NCBI GenBank assembly: GCA_964369955.1
Contig: CAYJFQ010000013.1
Span: 1 to 31,336, forward strand
Length of the DNA stretch: 31,336 nucleotides
Direction of reading: 5' to 3'
Source: CAYJFQ01 sp964369955
Lineage (GTDB): Bacteria; Bacillota_I; Bacilli_A; Erysipelotrichales; Erysipelotrichaceae
Below, one piece after another: positions 8,063-15,647 of the stretch (position 1 is the first letter of the stretch; each line of letters starts with the position of its first letter). The notes under the pieces were generated by a model, which saw only the letters and a program-made list of their open reading frames with translations, had not been told where the DNA came from and did no database searches. A program made the position numbers and the translations under genes.

Positions 8063-8909
8063 AATCCTCTAAACAATCTATCACTTCTAAGATTCTATTA
8101 AGATCTTCTTCACCTTGGTATTTAATGGTGATTTGTTTATCATTTATCTTAACTGATGTTTGAAGTTTTTTAGTTAATAACTCTTCCGCATATTTAAATT
8201 GATTTCTTGAGCTTGTAGTCCCTGTTTTAGGAGTTGATTCTTCTTTGGTTAATGCTTCTACTTGTCTTACGCTTAACCCTTCACTAATAATTTTTTGGGC
8301 TAAATCTAGTGCCATTTGATCATCTTTAACGGTGATCAGTGGGCGAACATGACCCATTGATAGTTTTCCTTCAACAACAAGATTTTGAACTCCTTTAGGA
8401 AGTTTTAATAAACGTAATATATTAGTTACATAAGTTCTTGATTTATTAATTCTCTCAGCTAATAACTCTTGAGTATAACCAAGGCTCTCTATCATCTTTT
8501 CATAAGCAATAGCTTCTTCAATTGCATTTAAATTCTCTCTTTGAATATTCTCAAGTAAAGAAATCTCCATCATTTGTTGATCATTAAAATCAACAACTAT
8601 CGCAGAGATAGTCTCCATATTATTCAACTTACAAGCCCTTAATCGACGTTCACCAGCAATTAACTCATAACCACCAATACTCTTTCTAACTAATATTGGT
8701 GTAAATAGTCCATGAGTATTAATTGAGCTTGCTAATTCTTGAAGCCCTTCATCATTAAAGGTTTTACGTGGTTGATAAGGGTTTGTTCTTATTTCTGAGA
8801 TGGCTATCTCTGAAGATGGACCTGTTTTCTCAATCTCATCAATTACATCATACAGTTCATCACCATAGATATTTGCTAATCCTTTTCCTAAACTTTTTTT
8901 CTTTGTCAT
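8061..8909 (-). CDS. parB: Chromosome-partitioning protein ParB (Spo0J)
   Basis: CTP-dependent clamp that loads at parS sites near the origin, spreads, and recruits SMC; works with ParA. The 282 residues contain the N-terminal CTPase domain with RTNPYQPRKTF, the nucleotide-binding GERRLRA (in ELIAGERRLRACKL, near residues 82-95) and LLENIQRENLN. A helix-turn-helix region follows (YTQELLAERINKSRTYVTNIL, near 145-165), then GHVRPLI, a ParB/Spo0J signature, and a C-terminal dimerisation domain. It starts 2 bases after the parA stop with AAAGGA as ribosome site, so the two are co-translated. No consensus parS palindrome was found in the window. Confidence 0.95.
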   Translation of the reverse strand: MTKKKSLGKGLANIYGDELYDVIDEIEKTGPSSEIAISEIRTNPYQPRKTFNDEGLQELASSINTHGLFTPILVRKSIGGYELIAGERRLRACKLNNMETISAIVVDFNDQQMMEISLLENIQRENLNAIEEAIAYEKMIESLGYTQELLAERINKSRTYVTNILRLLKLPKGVQNLVVEGKLSMGHVRPLITVKDDQMALDLAQKIISEGLSVRQVEALTKEESTPKTGTTSSRNQFKYAEELLTKKLQTSVKINDKQITIKYQGEEDLNRILEVIDCLED

Positions 8910-8911
8910 AA

Positions 8912-9679
8912 CTATCCTTTATTATTCATTAGCTCCTTAGCTAATGCAGCATAGGCTTTCGCCCCATCAGAATTCGCATCATAATCAAATATTGATTTAC
9001 CATAACTAGGTGCTTCTGAAATTCTTACACTTCTTTTGATATAAGTATTAAACACTTTATCTTTGAAGTATTTTCTTACTTCCTGTTGGACTTCTAAACT
9101 TAATTTAGTACGACTATCAAACATTGTTAAGACAACTCCTTCAATCTTAATATCCTTATTGAACAGTTTTTGAACTAAACGAATAGTTGATAATAATTGA
9201 GTTAATCCCTCTAACGCATAGAATTCACACTGAATAGGAATTAAAACACTATCACACGCAGTTAAAGCATTGGTATTTAATAACCCTAAAGAGGGTGGAC
9301 AATCAATCAATATATAATCATACTTATCTTTAATTTCATCTAGGCGCTTCTTCAGTAATTTTTCTTTACCCGCTTTATATTCCATCATCTCAATATTTGC
9401 GCCAGCTAATTCCACAGAAGCTGGAATAATATCCATTGGTGGAGAATGTAATGTTTGTACAGCTGATTCAAAAGGAATCTCTTGGAATAGTAACTCATTA
9501 ATTGTTACTACTTTTTTTGCTTTACTTGCGCCGATACCAGTTGTTGCGTTTCCCTGTGGATCAAAGTCAATAACTAAAACCTTTTGACCTAAATAAGCCA
9601 ATCCAGCAGATAAGTTCACGGTAGTTGTAGTTTTGCCTACTCCACCTTTTTGATTTGCAATTGCAATAATTTTTCCCAC
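8912..9679 (-). CDS. parA: ParA-family ATPase (Soj)
   Basis: Chromosome-segregation ATPase that binds DNA as an ATP dimer, interacts with ParB and, in Bacillus, regulates DnaA. The 255 residues begin with MGKIIAIANQKGGVGKTTT, the deviant Walker A motif with the signature lysine (KGGVGKTT at about residues 11-18). IDFDPQGNATTG and DYILIDCPPSLGLL are the A' and B motifs, and ISEAPSYGKSI is the Soj C-terminal signature. The length is normal for chromosomal Soj. Its ribosome site (AGGTGA) overlaps the TAG stop of noc, and the intergenic gap is 8 bases. Confidence 0.96.
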   Translation of the reverse strand: MGKIIAIANQKGGVGKTTTTVNLSAGLAYLGQKVLVIDFDPQGNATTGIGASKAKKVVTINELLFQEIPFESAVQTLHSPPMDIIPASVELAGANIEMMEYKAGKEKLLKKRLDEIKDKYDYILIDCPPSLGLLNTNALTACDSVLIPIQCEFYALEGLTQLLSTIRLVQKLFNKDIKIEGVVLTMFDSRTKLSLEVQQEVRKYFKDKVFNTYIKRSVRISEAPSYGKSIFDYDANSDGAKAYAALAKELMNNKG

Positions 9680-9687
9680 TATTTCAC

Positions 9688-10452
9688 CTACTTTTTAAAT
9701 TTTATAATCATTCTATATTCGTTGTCGTTTTCTTCACTAAGAACTTCAACATTAATTCCAATCGTTTCTACCATTTTAATAGCTTCATTAATTGTATTAA
9801 TTCCTAATTGTATTTGCGTAGCCCTACCACTTACCTTGTTCTTATCAAGAGTTGATTTAGCTACATCTCCAGTTTTTACCAAACCTTCTGTTTGTGCAAC
9901 ATTTAGTTTTTCATTAATAATCTTTTTTAAATATTCTTTTTGCTTTTCAGGTTCAACACTTAATAAACAACGTCCATGTCTTTCAGTAATTTTTCTTTCA
10001 GCTACTGCGGTTAATACTTCTTTGTCTAATTGTAGTAATCTTAGTTTGTTTGCTACTGCTGATTGTGATTTGCCAATTTTATTTGCTAGTTCTTGTTGTG
10101 TAATTTTTTGGCTAGCAATTAAAGTTTGATAAGCTAAAGCTTCTTCAATTGGTGAAAGGTCCATCCTCTGAATGTTCTCGATCAGTGCAAAATTCTCTGC
10201 TTGATTCTCACTTACCTCAATTATATATGCAGGTATTTCTTCATAATTTAATTTAATAAATGCTCTTAGTCGTCTTTCACCTGCAATTAAACTATATCCA
10301 TTAAGAATCGGTCTTACAACTATTGGTTGGATTAGTCCATTGTTTTTAATCGACTGTGCTAGTTCATCAATGCTATTCTCATCAAAGTATCTTCGTGGCT
10401 GAAGAGGATTAGTTTGGATTTTTGATATTTTAATACTTAAGACTCTATTCAT
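9688..10452 (-). CDS. noc: Noc-like ParB paralogue, lacking the N-terminal membrane peptide
   Basis: ParB-family CTPase in the noc position (rsmG-noc-parA). In Bacillus, Noc binds NBS DNA sites, spreads, and attaches to the membrane to block septation over the nucleoid. The 254 residues contain QTNPLQPRRYF, the CTP-binding LIAGERRLRAF, LIENIQRMDLS and a helix-turn-helix (ITQQELANKIGKSQSAVANK). KITERHGRCLLS resembles the Noc signature (ERHARAL) rather than the GHVRPL of ParB. It starts directly at the ParB domain: the amphipathic N-terminal membrane helix of Bacillus Noc is missing. The ATG at 10450-10452 has a strong site (AAAAGGAG), and the frame upstream contains a stop and no other good start, so the short N-terminus appears genuine. 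It has its own extended -10 promoter. It could also be called a second ParB. Confidence 0.82.
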   Translation of the reverse strand: MNRVLSIKISKIQTNPLQPRRYFDENSIDELAQSIKNNGLIQPIVVRPILNGYSLIAGERRLRAFIKLNYEEIPAYIIEVSENQAENFALIENIQRMDLSPIEEALAYQTLIASQKITQQELANKIGKSQSAVANKLRLLQLDKEVLTAVAERKITERHGRCLLSVEPEKQKEYLKKIINEKLNVAQTEGLVKTGDVAKSTLDKNKVSGRATQIQLGINTINEAIKMVETIGINVEVLSEENDNEYRMIIKFKK

Positions 10453-10474
10453 ATAACTCCTTTTCAGTATTCCT

Positions 10475-10483
10475 ATTGTACCA
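10475..10483 (-). promoter_or_regulatory. Extended -10 promoter for noc-parA-parB
   Basis: On the minus strand TGG-TACAAT (10475-10483) lies about 22 bases before the noc start, in the rsmG-noc gap. I see no good -35; the TGn element may compensate. It would allow the segregation genes to be transcribed apart from rsmG. Confidence 0.5.
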
Positions 10484-10500
10484 TAATTTTTATTTACTTA

Positions 10501-11193
10501 TTATAATGGTTTTTTCTTAATTGCCCCATAATTTCGAGGATATTTATCATTAGTTTTATTAATTTTTTTAATAAATAAATTATATCTGGTTTGATCATCA
10601 TAAGTGTGGTGGAATTGTTCTTGGTATTCTCCACCAAGAGTTTCAATAGCTTTTTTTGCTAACACAAGTTCTTGGTCTACGTTCTTGCCCTTTAAGGCGC
10701 AAAAATATCCACCTATTTTCACTAAAGGCAGGCATAACTCAGATAATACTGGCAAGTTTGCGACAGCTCGACTTACTACAAAATCAAAAGTTTCACGCTT
10801 ATCTTTGACATATTCTTCAGCTCGTAAGGATACTACCTCAATATCTAATTCTAGCAATTTAGTTAATTCATTTAAAAATACCGCTCTTTTACCAATAGGT
10901 TCTAATAGTGTAACTGATAAATTAGGTTTTAATATTTTAAGAACTACTCCCGGAAAGCCTGCCCCAGTTCCTACATCGATTAATGAGCCTTCAAATTCCT
11001 TGTCAAATAAGACTAATGCACTATCATAAAAATGTTTGCTATAAATCTCTCGCTCTTCAGTAATAGCTGTTAAGTTAACCTTCTGATTATACTCTCTAAG
11101 AAAGTTTGAATACTTCTTAAACATCTCTAATTGTTCGTTGTTTAGATTGATATTGTGTTCGCTTAGTTTATCTTTAAATTCACTTATTTTCAT
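10501..11193 (-). CDS. rsmG: 16S rRNA (guanine527-N7)-methyltransferase
   Basis: RsmG (GidB) uses SAM to make m7G527 in the 530 loop of 16S rRNA; loss gives low-level streptomycin resistance in several bacteria. The 230 residues show the family N-terminus (LNNEQLEMFKKYSNFLREYNQKVNLTAI), HFYDSALV, the SAM motif LIDVGTGAGFPGVVL (near residues 65-79), and FVVSRAVANLPVLSELC near 137-153. A canonical TATAAT ends only 7 bases before the ATG and no Shine-Dalgarno site is present, so the transcript may be leaderless. Normally mnmG is immediately upstream; here three surface-protein genes intervene. The gap to noc is 48 bases. Confidence 0.96.
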   Translation of the reverse strand: MKISEFKDKLSEHNINLNNEQLEMFKKYSNFLREYNQKVNLTAITEEREIYSKHFYDSALVLFDKEFEGSLIDVGTGAGFPGVVLKILKPNLSVTLLEPIGKRAVFLNELTKLLELDIEVVSLRAEEYVKDKRETFDFVVSRAVANLPVLSELCLPLVKIGGYFCALKGKNVDQELVLAKKAIETLGGEYQEQFHHTYDDQTRYNLFIKKINKTNDKYPRNYGAIKKKPL

Positions 11194-11200
11194 ATAGTGT

Positions 11201-11209
11201 ATTATACCA
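11201..11209 (-). promoter_or_regulatory. Extended -10 promoter placed to give a leaderless rsmG transcript
   Basis: On the minus strand TGG-TATAAT (11201-11209) ends 7 bases before the rsmG ATG at 11193. Transcription should begin at or within a base or two of the start codon. The -35 region is weak (TTAGTT at 18-base spacing). Confidence 0.65.
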
Positions 11210-11365
11210 TTTATTATTATTTAAAACTAATGACATATAGAAACACATCTTTTAGATATTTAAATTTAAATTTCATTTTTGAGAGTTAAATAATGTAATG
11301 TCTGCACTTATTAGTATTGCTAACGATAACAGAGATAATCAACTATCTAAAGCATAATTCATAAA

Positions 11366-11389
11366 AAAGAGAGCTTCATCGCTCTCTTT
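11366..11389 (-). terminator. Intrinsic terminator of the short surface protein gene
   Basis: AAAGAGAGC (11366-11374) pairs with GCTCTCTTT (11381-11389) around a 6-base loop. On the minus strand a T run follows (TTTTTATG). It is about 20 bases after the TAG at 11408-11410 and separates the surface genes from the rsmG operon. Confidence 0.85.
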
Positions 11390-11407
11390 GATTACACACT
11401 TTGTTGG

Positions 11408-12007
11408 CTAAATCCCATGCAATTTGTTGGTTCCTCTTACTAATTTTTTGGTACTTTTGATTCTATGTGTGCTAATGCCAAATATTATTAATAGTATTGC
11501 ATATAGTATACTGTACTCTCCAAACAATTGAATATTTGAATTGAAATCCTGGGTATAAAAGAATAAAGATGAAGCTAATATTGTTTGCACTGTTAAAGAT
11601 AATTTTATATATCGATAATCAGTAGTTCCTTTCTTTGGAAATTCTTTATTTTCAATACTCGTTCCACGAAATATTCTGTTCCTATTAAACAATAAAATTG
11701 AAGCTAAAGTTATAAAAATTGTTACAACTGCATCAAATATACTCCACCCATATATTGGAGCGGAAATATCCACTATAGGTTTTATATCTCCTGCACCCAC
11801 TCTATATGGTAACGATGTAATAAAGCTATTATCATAACCGTCTTCAACTGAAGCTTTATGTGGATCAACATAAGAAAAAATCATAACTCCAAAATGTTCA
11901 TCGATACTTGCTATTCTATCATTCTCAGCTGTAACGACAACACTTGTAAATAGAGCCATTAACATTAGCGCTACTAAAAAAGGTTGAAATATACTTTTTA
12001 TTTTCAT
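11408..12007 (-). CDS. Short surface protein with the three-helix C-terminal module (WS..TQDF..YS)
   Basis: No known family recognised. The ATG at 12005-12007 (MKIKSIFQPFLVALM) is preferred over the in-frame ATG at 12043 because a G-rich ribosome site (AGGCGGGGGGG) lies just before it; this gives 199 residues. Residues 1-26 are a signal peptide (cleavage near VVVTA). About 60 residues of ectodomain follow, then the module also seen in the next two genes. It runs WSIFD at 88-92 opening helix 1, a basic loop, helix 2 ending in TQDF (152-155), then YSI 13 residues on (165) opening helix 3, and a basic tail. With so little ectodomain it may be a minimal or accessory form, perhaps a partner of the larger proteins. 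Its promoter shares a box with the vWA-protein gene. The stop is TAG. Confidence 0.75.
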   Translation of the reverse strand: MKIKSIFQPFLVALMLMALFTSVVVTAENDRIASIDEHFGVMIFSYVDPHKASVEDGYDNSFITSLPYRVGAGDIKPIVDISAPIYGWSIFDAVVTIFITLASILLFNRNRIFRGTSIENKEFPKKGTTDYRYIKLSLTVQTILASSLFFYTQDFNSNIQLFGEYSILYAILLIIFGISTHRIKSTKKLVRGTNKLHGI

Positions 12008-12138
12008 ATGGCCCCCCCGCCTATTTTGTGTAATGTCTTGCAATTAATTCTAAACTCAATATAAAATACTATATAATACTAGAAGTAGTTTTTAATGCTA
12101 TATTACAAATTAATGTACTCTATGTACTTTATACTAAT

Positions 12139-12197
12139 ATTAAACCATATTTATAATTTGAATAATACCGTACTTTTGTTTGATATTTGCTTTTTTT
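12139..12197 (-). promoter_or_regulatory. Promoter with conserved GTACGGTAT box, short surface protein
   Basis: On the minus strand, an A-run with AAAAAGCAAAT (12187-12197 side) leads into AACAAAAGTACGGTAT (box ATACCGTAC on + at 12165-12173). Exactly 20 bases later comes TGG-TTTAAT (12139-12147), an extended -10. The same arrangement with identical spacing lies upstream of the vWA surface protein. The box covers the -35 position, and no TTGACA-like -35 is present, which suggests an activator-dependent promoter. Confidence 0.6.
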
Positions 12198-12233
12198 AAT
12201 AATTAAGTCAATTACTATCACTTAATTATTAAA
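12195..12233. repeat. Perfect 14-bp inverted repeat upstream of the surface gene promoter
   Basis: Left arm 12195-12208 (core TAATAATTAAGT) pairs with 12220-12233 (core ACTTAATTATTA) around an 11-base spacer. The arms are almost pure A/T. It lies immediately upstream of the GTACGGTAT-box promoter, so it may be a protein-binding palindrome or simply curved AT-rich DNA; it lacks a T tail in the minus direction. Confidence 0.5.
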
Positions 12234-12283
12234 TTATACTTTTTTAGGAAACTGTAATTGCAATATTACTTAAATCCTAATTA

Positions 12284-12311
12284 AAAACCTTCAACAAATG
12301 TTGAAGGTTTT
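12284..12311 (-). terminator. Intrinsic terminator of the IYGG-repeat surface protein gene
   Basis: A perfect 12-bp stem, AAAACCTTCAAC (12284-12295) with GTTGAAGGTTTT (12300-12311), and loop AAAT. It begins 6 bases after the TAA (12318-12320), and the 3' arm itself ends in TTTT on the minus strand. Confidence 0.85.
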
Positions 12312-12317
12312 AGCTAA

Positions 12318-15300
12318 TTAATTATTTTGTTCTTCTGTTTCGGTAATGTTGCCTTTATCCGTTAGAGATACTATTACAACCAGGGTGAATAATCCCGCAA
12401 ATGTAATGCTCCATTCATCAAACATTGAAACTCCATAAATAAAGTCTTGAGTAAGAAACAACAATAACATTGATATTAGTGAAGATCCAATTAAAACTAG
12501 TTTTGTAGTTTTTCTAAGAACTTGTTCATTGTTTTCAAAATCAATTCTATCATTATATAAGCATAATCCAGTATAAACAATTATAAATAAAGTGATAACC
12601 ATGTTGAATATACTCCAATCAAAGCCATTGCTAAAGAGATTAAACTGGCTTTCAGGGTCAACTCCTATTTTTATTGTGAAATTTCCAACATGAGTTGTTT
12701 CACCCTCTTCAACAATTACTTTTGATTCGTACCAATCTCTAGCTTCATGTAAGTATTCAAATAAATGCTGCCCATCTTCTAGTCCTACCAAAACTGAGTC
12801 GGCTACTGTTTTTGGTAAATTGTTTTCAAACACTACTTGGTCACTTTCCAATATAACTGGTGCATGAAATACCATTGGCTTATTAGAATCTCCAGGATCA
12901 GAAGGATGCGTTGGATCTAGTGGTAAAATTGATAAACTATCCTCGTTTGGTTTATTTGTAGAATCTTCTATCACTTTATTAAAGACTTTGATAGTTGCGA
13001 CATCACTAAATGTAAGTGAGCTCATTGAATTTTCTGGTGTTGATTCAAAATTCGGAAATATCGTATTTGTTACTCGATATGTTGTTACTCCCAATTTGTT
13101 AGTACTCGGTTTGTAAAAATTAGGGTAATTCTCTAGTTTTGTTATATTATTTATTATCCACGAATAACCCTCAATATTATAATATCCTTTGTTATGGACT
13201 GTAGGGTTATTGTCTGTTATATTAAGAAACTCGCCTAATTTAGAAACAGGGACCGCTACTAAAGGTTTTGAATTTTGATTTAGTTCATATTGAGCATCCT
13301 TTAAATCTATCGTTGCTTCAAAGTCATTACGATAAATTCTTGAGGCAATATTTGTTTTTCCTGCTATATTATTTTTCTCAATAGAAGGATCCAAAGTTGG
13401 GATTTCTGTAATGATGTAACCCGCATTTGTGAAAATTCCAGGGCTTCCATCTGATTGATTTTCCACAACTAAAGAGGTATCGTTTGGCATATATAGTTCT
13501 TGAGATTTTTTTATCTCAATAGCATCAGATACTTCTGCTGGTAATACAATATTCCCCCTTATTACCCAATGAGGCATAGTCCAAGATGTTCTTTGTTCAA
13601 GCATTAATATATTGTCGATATCCGAACTTATTGGTCTGTTTCCGGTAAGTGAACTACTTACAAGCTCAATACCTTCGATGCGCTCACCTACGGATGTTGT
13701 CGTATTATTTAAAACTAAGGTAGCCTCTCCTTTGAATGATGCTGGATATTTTTCACCATCTATAACATATGTAAGAATACTATTAGTTATTTCTATGTTT
13801 TCATCTACAAAGACAAAAATATCGCCTCCTATTGTTTTAGTAAATCCCGTTTCCAAATCATGCATCGGAATTTCAGTTTTGGCTAGAGTAATAGTGCTTA
13901 CTTTTGGACTGCCGTTACTGTTAAATAATCTGATATCCAAATTTCCTTCAATATTAGTATATCCGTCACTTCCTAAGACATTAACATGGTTTGAATTTTT
14001 TACTTTAATATTTACATTCTTTTTAACATTGAAATTTGATGAAGAATTAAAATTGTTAAAACCTGTCCCGTAAATTGAGCTTGATTCAGAAGCATTTGTA
14101 ACTAAGGAATTAACATAAATGTTTGCATCATTAATTACATTCGAGTTTGTGTTTGGATTGTTAGAAGCTAGGTGTCCTGCTCCAAAAACATTACTTACTT
14201 TAGCCTTTAATATTTCTATTTCAACACTTCCAACGTCTGCTGAAATGTTTTGATAACTTGTTGTGGAGTAAATATAATCAACTTCTACTTTTGTGCCACC
14301 ATAAATATTATTTAAACTTGCTTCGTAAATATAAATATCAACATTTTTAGTAACACCTGCTTTGATGTCATAATTTAAAGGCTCTTTATTTTCAATAAAA
14401 ATTGAAGATCCTCCATAGATGTTTGCTGAACTTAAATCAACGGTATTTGTGATATTGATATCTACACTATCTACAGTTACATTCCCAATAAAATTATCGA
14501 TAATTAGATTGTCATTGAATATTTTCCCGGCACCGATTATATTATCGATTTCTGCATTTCCATAAAAATTTATCTCTGTTGAGCCTACTGTTGCTGTTAA
14601 ATTTTCAACTTCCAAATTACCTCGTATGATGCCACCGCCAACAACATCAATTATTTGTTTAGTGTTTATTAAATTAATTGTTGCTTTACCAGATACATTA
14701 GCTGATAAACTTAAATTTTCCAATATTCCAGTTGATGGTGGAGAATAATCATTATTACTAATTTCACCGCCACCATATATATTTGTCGCGACGTCACCAC
14801 CTCTTAGAATTATGTTCGTATTGCCAATTACACTTGAGTTTAATCCTCCTCCAACAACATCATGTCCAATACTATTGATGTGATTAGAAACAGTTCCTCC
14901 TTCAATAATGATGTATGTATTTCCTGTCATATTAGTCAGCTCAGCATCATTATCAGCATACATAGTATTATGGTTTCCGCCATAAATTGATGCTACTTCT
15001 CCGCCCTTAACTATTATATGAGTGTCTCCGTTATAGGAATTGTTTCTAGAGCCTCCAAAAATTGTATATTCAGAAAGGTCATATGAATTTAGACCTGCCC
15101 CACTAGAAGAAAAATCAAACAGAACTCCATTTAGCTCAATTCTAGTTTCTCCTGCTACATCTCCATCTAGTATTGTTAATCTTCCACCATTAGCATAGAT
15201 AACATTACCAACTATCTCTATTTCTGCACTTGTGTTAATATTGATTGAATTTTCATCAATGTTATTAAGTATTACATTTGGTTCACTAGCTATTACCATA

Positions 15301-15362
15301 GTAGGTGATAAAGCTAACAACATAGTTATTATCAATAATAACCTTTGAATTCTTTTAATCAT
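12318..15362 (-). CDS. Large surface protein with IYGG/VGGG repeats and C-terminal three-helix module
   Basis: A 1014-residue exported protein of no recognised named family. Residues 1-25 are a signal peptide (LLLIITMLLALSPTMVIA). Residues about 100-470 carry irregular repeats whose unit reads like GNTxIxxxGGxVxxIYGG: IFGGS, SIYGGN, VVGGG, NIYGGGE, VVGGG, IIGAG, NIYGGSS, NIYGGT, VFGAG, SIYGTG. Each follows an alternating hydrophobic strand, as expected of a beta-solenoid. Residues 480-900 are further beta-rich segments with a Pro/Asp/Ser linker (LPLDPTHPSDPG, near 814-825). The C-terminus has the shared module: WSIF at 916-919, TQDF at 971-974, WSI at 984-986. No LPXTG motif is visible. GGAGG precedes the ATG. 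It has its own terminator and sits between two other module-bearing genes. An adhesin or surface-layer role is inferred, not shown. Confidence 0.78.
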   Translation of the reverse strand: MIKRIQRLLLIITMLLALSPTMVIASEPNVILNNIDENSININTSAEIEIVGNVIYANGGRLTILDGDVAGETRIELNGVLFDFSSSGAGLNSYDLSEYTIFGGSRNNSYNGDTHIIVKGGEVASIYGGNHNTMYADNDAELTNMTGNTYIIIEGGTVSNHINSIGHDVVGGGLNSSVIGNTNIILRGGDVATNIYGGGEISNNDYSPPSTGILENLSLSANVSGKATINLINTKQIIDVVGGGIIRGNLEVENLTATVGSTEINFYGNAEIDNIIGAGKIFNDNLIIDNFIGNVTVDSVDINITNTVDLSSANIYGGSSIFIENKEPLNYDIKAGVTKNVDIYIYEASLNNIYGGTKVEVDYIYSTTSYQNISADVGSVEIEILKAKVSNVFGAGHLASNNPNTNSNVINDANIYVNSLVTNASESSSIYGTGFNNFNSSSNFNVKKNVNIKVKNSNHVNVLGSDGYTNIEGNLDIRLFNSNGSPKVSTITLAKTEIPMHDLETGFTKTIGGDIFVFVDENIEITNSILTYVIDGEKYPASFKGEATLVLNNTTTSVGERIEGIELVSSSLTGNRPISSDIDNILMLEQRTSWTMPHWVIRGNIVLPAEVSDAIEIKKSQELYMPNDTSLVVENQSDGSPGIFTNAGYIITEIPTLDPSIEKNNIAGKTNIASRIYRNDFEATIDLKDAQYELNQNSKPLVAVPVSKLGEFLNITDNNPTVHNKGYYNIEGYSWIINNITKLENYPNFYKPSTNKLGVTTYRVTNTIFPNFESTPENSMSSLTFSDVATIKVFNKVIEDSTNKPNEDSLSILPLDPTHPSDPGDSNKPMVFHAPVILESDQVVFENNLPKTVADSVLVGLEDGQHLFEYLHEARDWYESKVIVEEGETTHVGNFTIKIGVDPESQFNLFSNGFDWSIFNMVITLFIIVYTGLCLYNDRIDFENNEQVLRKTTKLVLIGSSLISMLLLFLTQDFIYGVSMFDEWSITFAGLFTLVVIVSLTDKGNITETEEQNN

Positions 15363-15608
15363 TATAACCTCCGACGCTTTGAGTTCATTACCTCATTAAT
15401 GTTTTTTATCATTAAACAATATGATATTCACTATTTAATTTATAATAGTCAAAATATACTTATTTTAAACACTTTTATTTAGTGTACTATAATAATTATA
15501 AAAGTACAATCTCGACTATTTAGCATCCCTAATTATTAACACTATTTAATTATTAAGTGAAAATTTGAATACAGAAACATATTTAAAACAACTAATGTTT
15601 TGATTAAA
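15363..15608. other. AT-rich leader and promoter region of the IYGG-repeat gene
   Basis: No GTACGGTAT box like those upstream of the two sister genes was found. A TTGACT at minus-strand 15447-15453 and several TATAAT-like strings occur, but none forms a convincing spaced promoter. The 9-base TAATTATTA occurs twice (near 15530 and 15548), resembling the arm of the inverted repeat at 12220-12233. Confidence 0.35.
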
Positions 15609-15640
15609 AAAGAGTTCCAGATGATTAACTAGAACTCTTT
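15609..15640 (-). terminator. Intrinsic terminator of the vWA surface protein gene
   Basis: AAAGAGTTC (15609-15617) pairs with GAACTCTTT (15632-15640) over a 14-base loop, followed on the minus strand by TTTTTAATC. It is about 8 bases after the TAA (15648-15650). Confidence 0.75.
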
Positions 15641-15647
15641 GTATTAA

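Noticed and set aside
10788..10800. GTTTCACG inside rsmG, resembling half of a parS site
   Set aside because: Only 8 bases on one side match TGTTTCACGTGAAACA; the other half does not, so it is not a ParB site.
13612..14073. 153-codon open frame on the plus strand inside the IYGG-repeat gene
   Set aside because: Antisense shadow of a low-complexity gene, with no ribosome site or family match.
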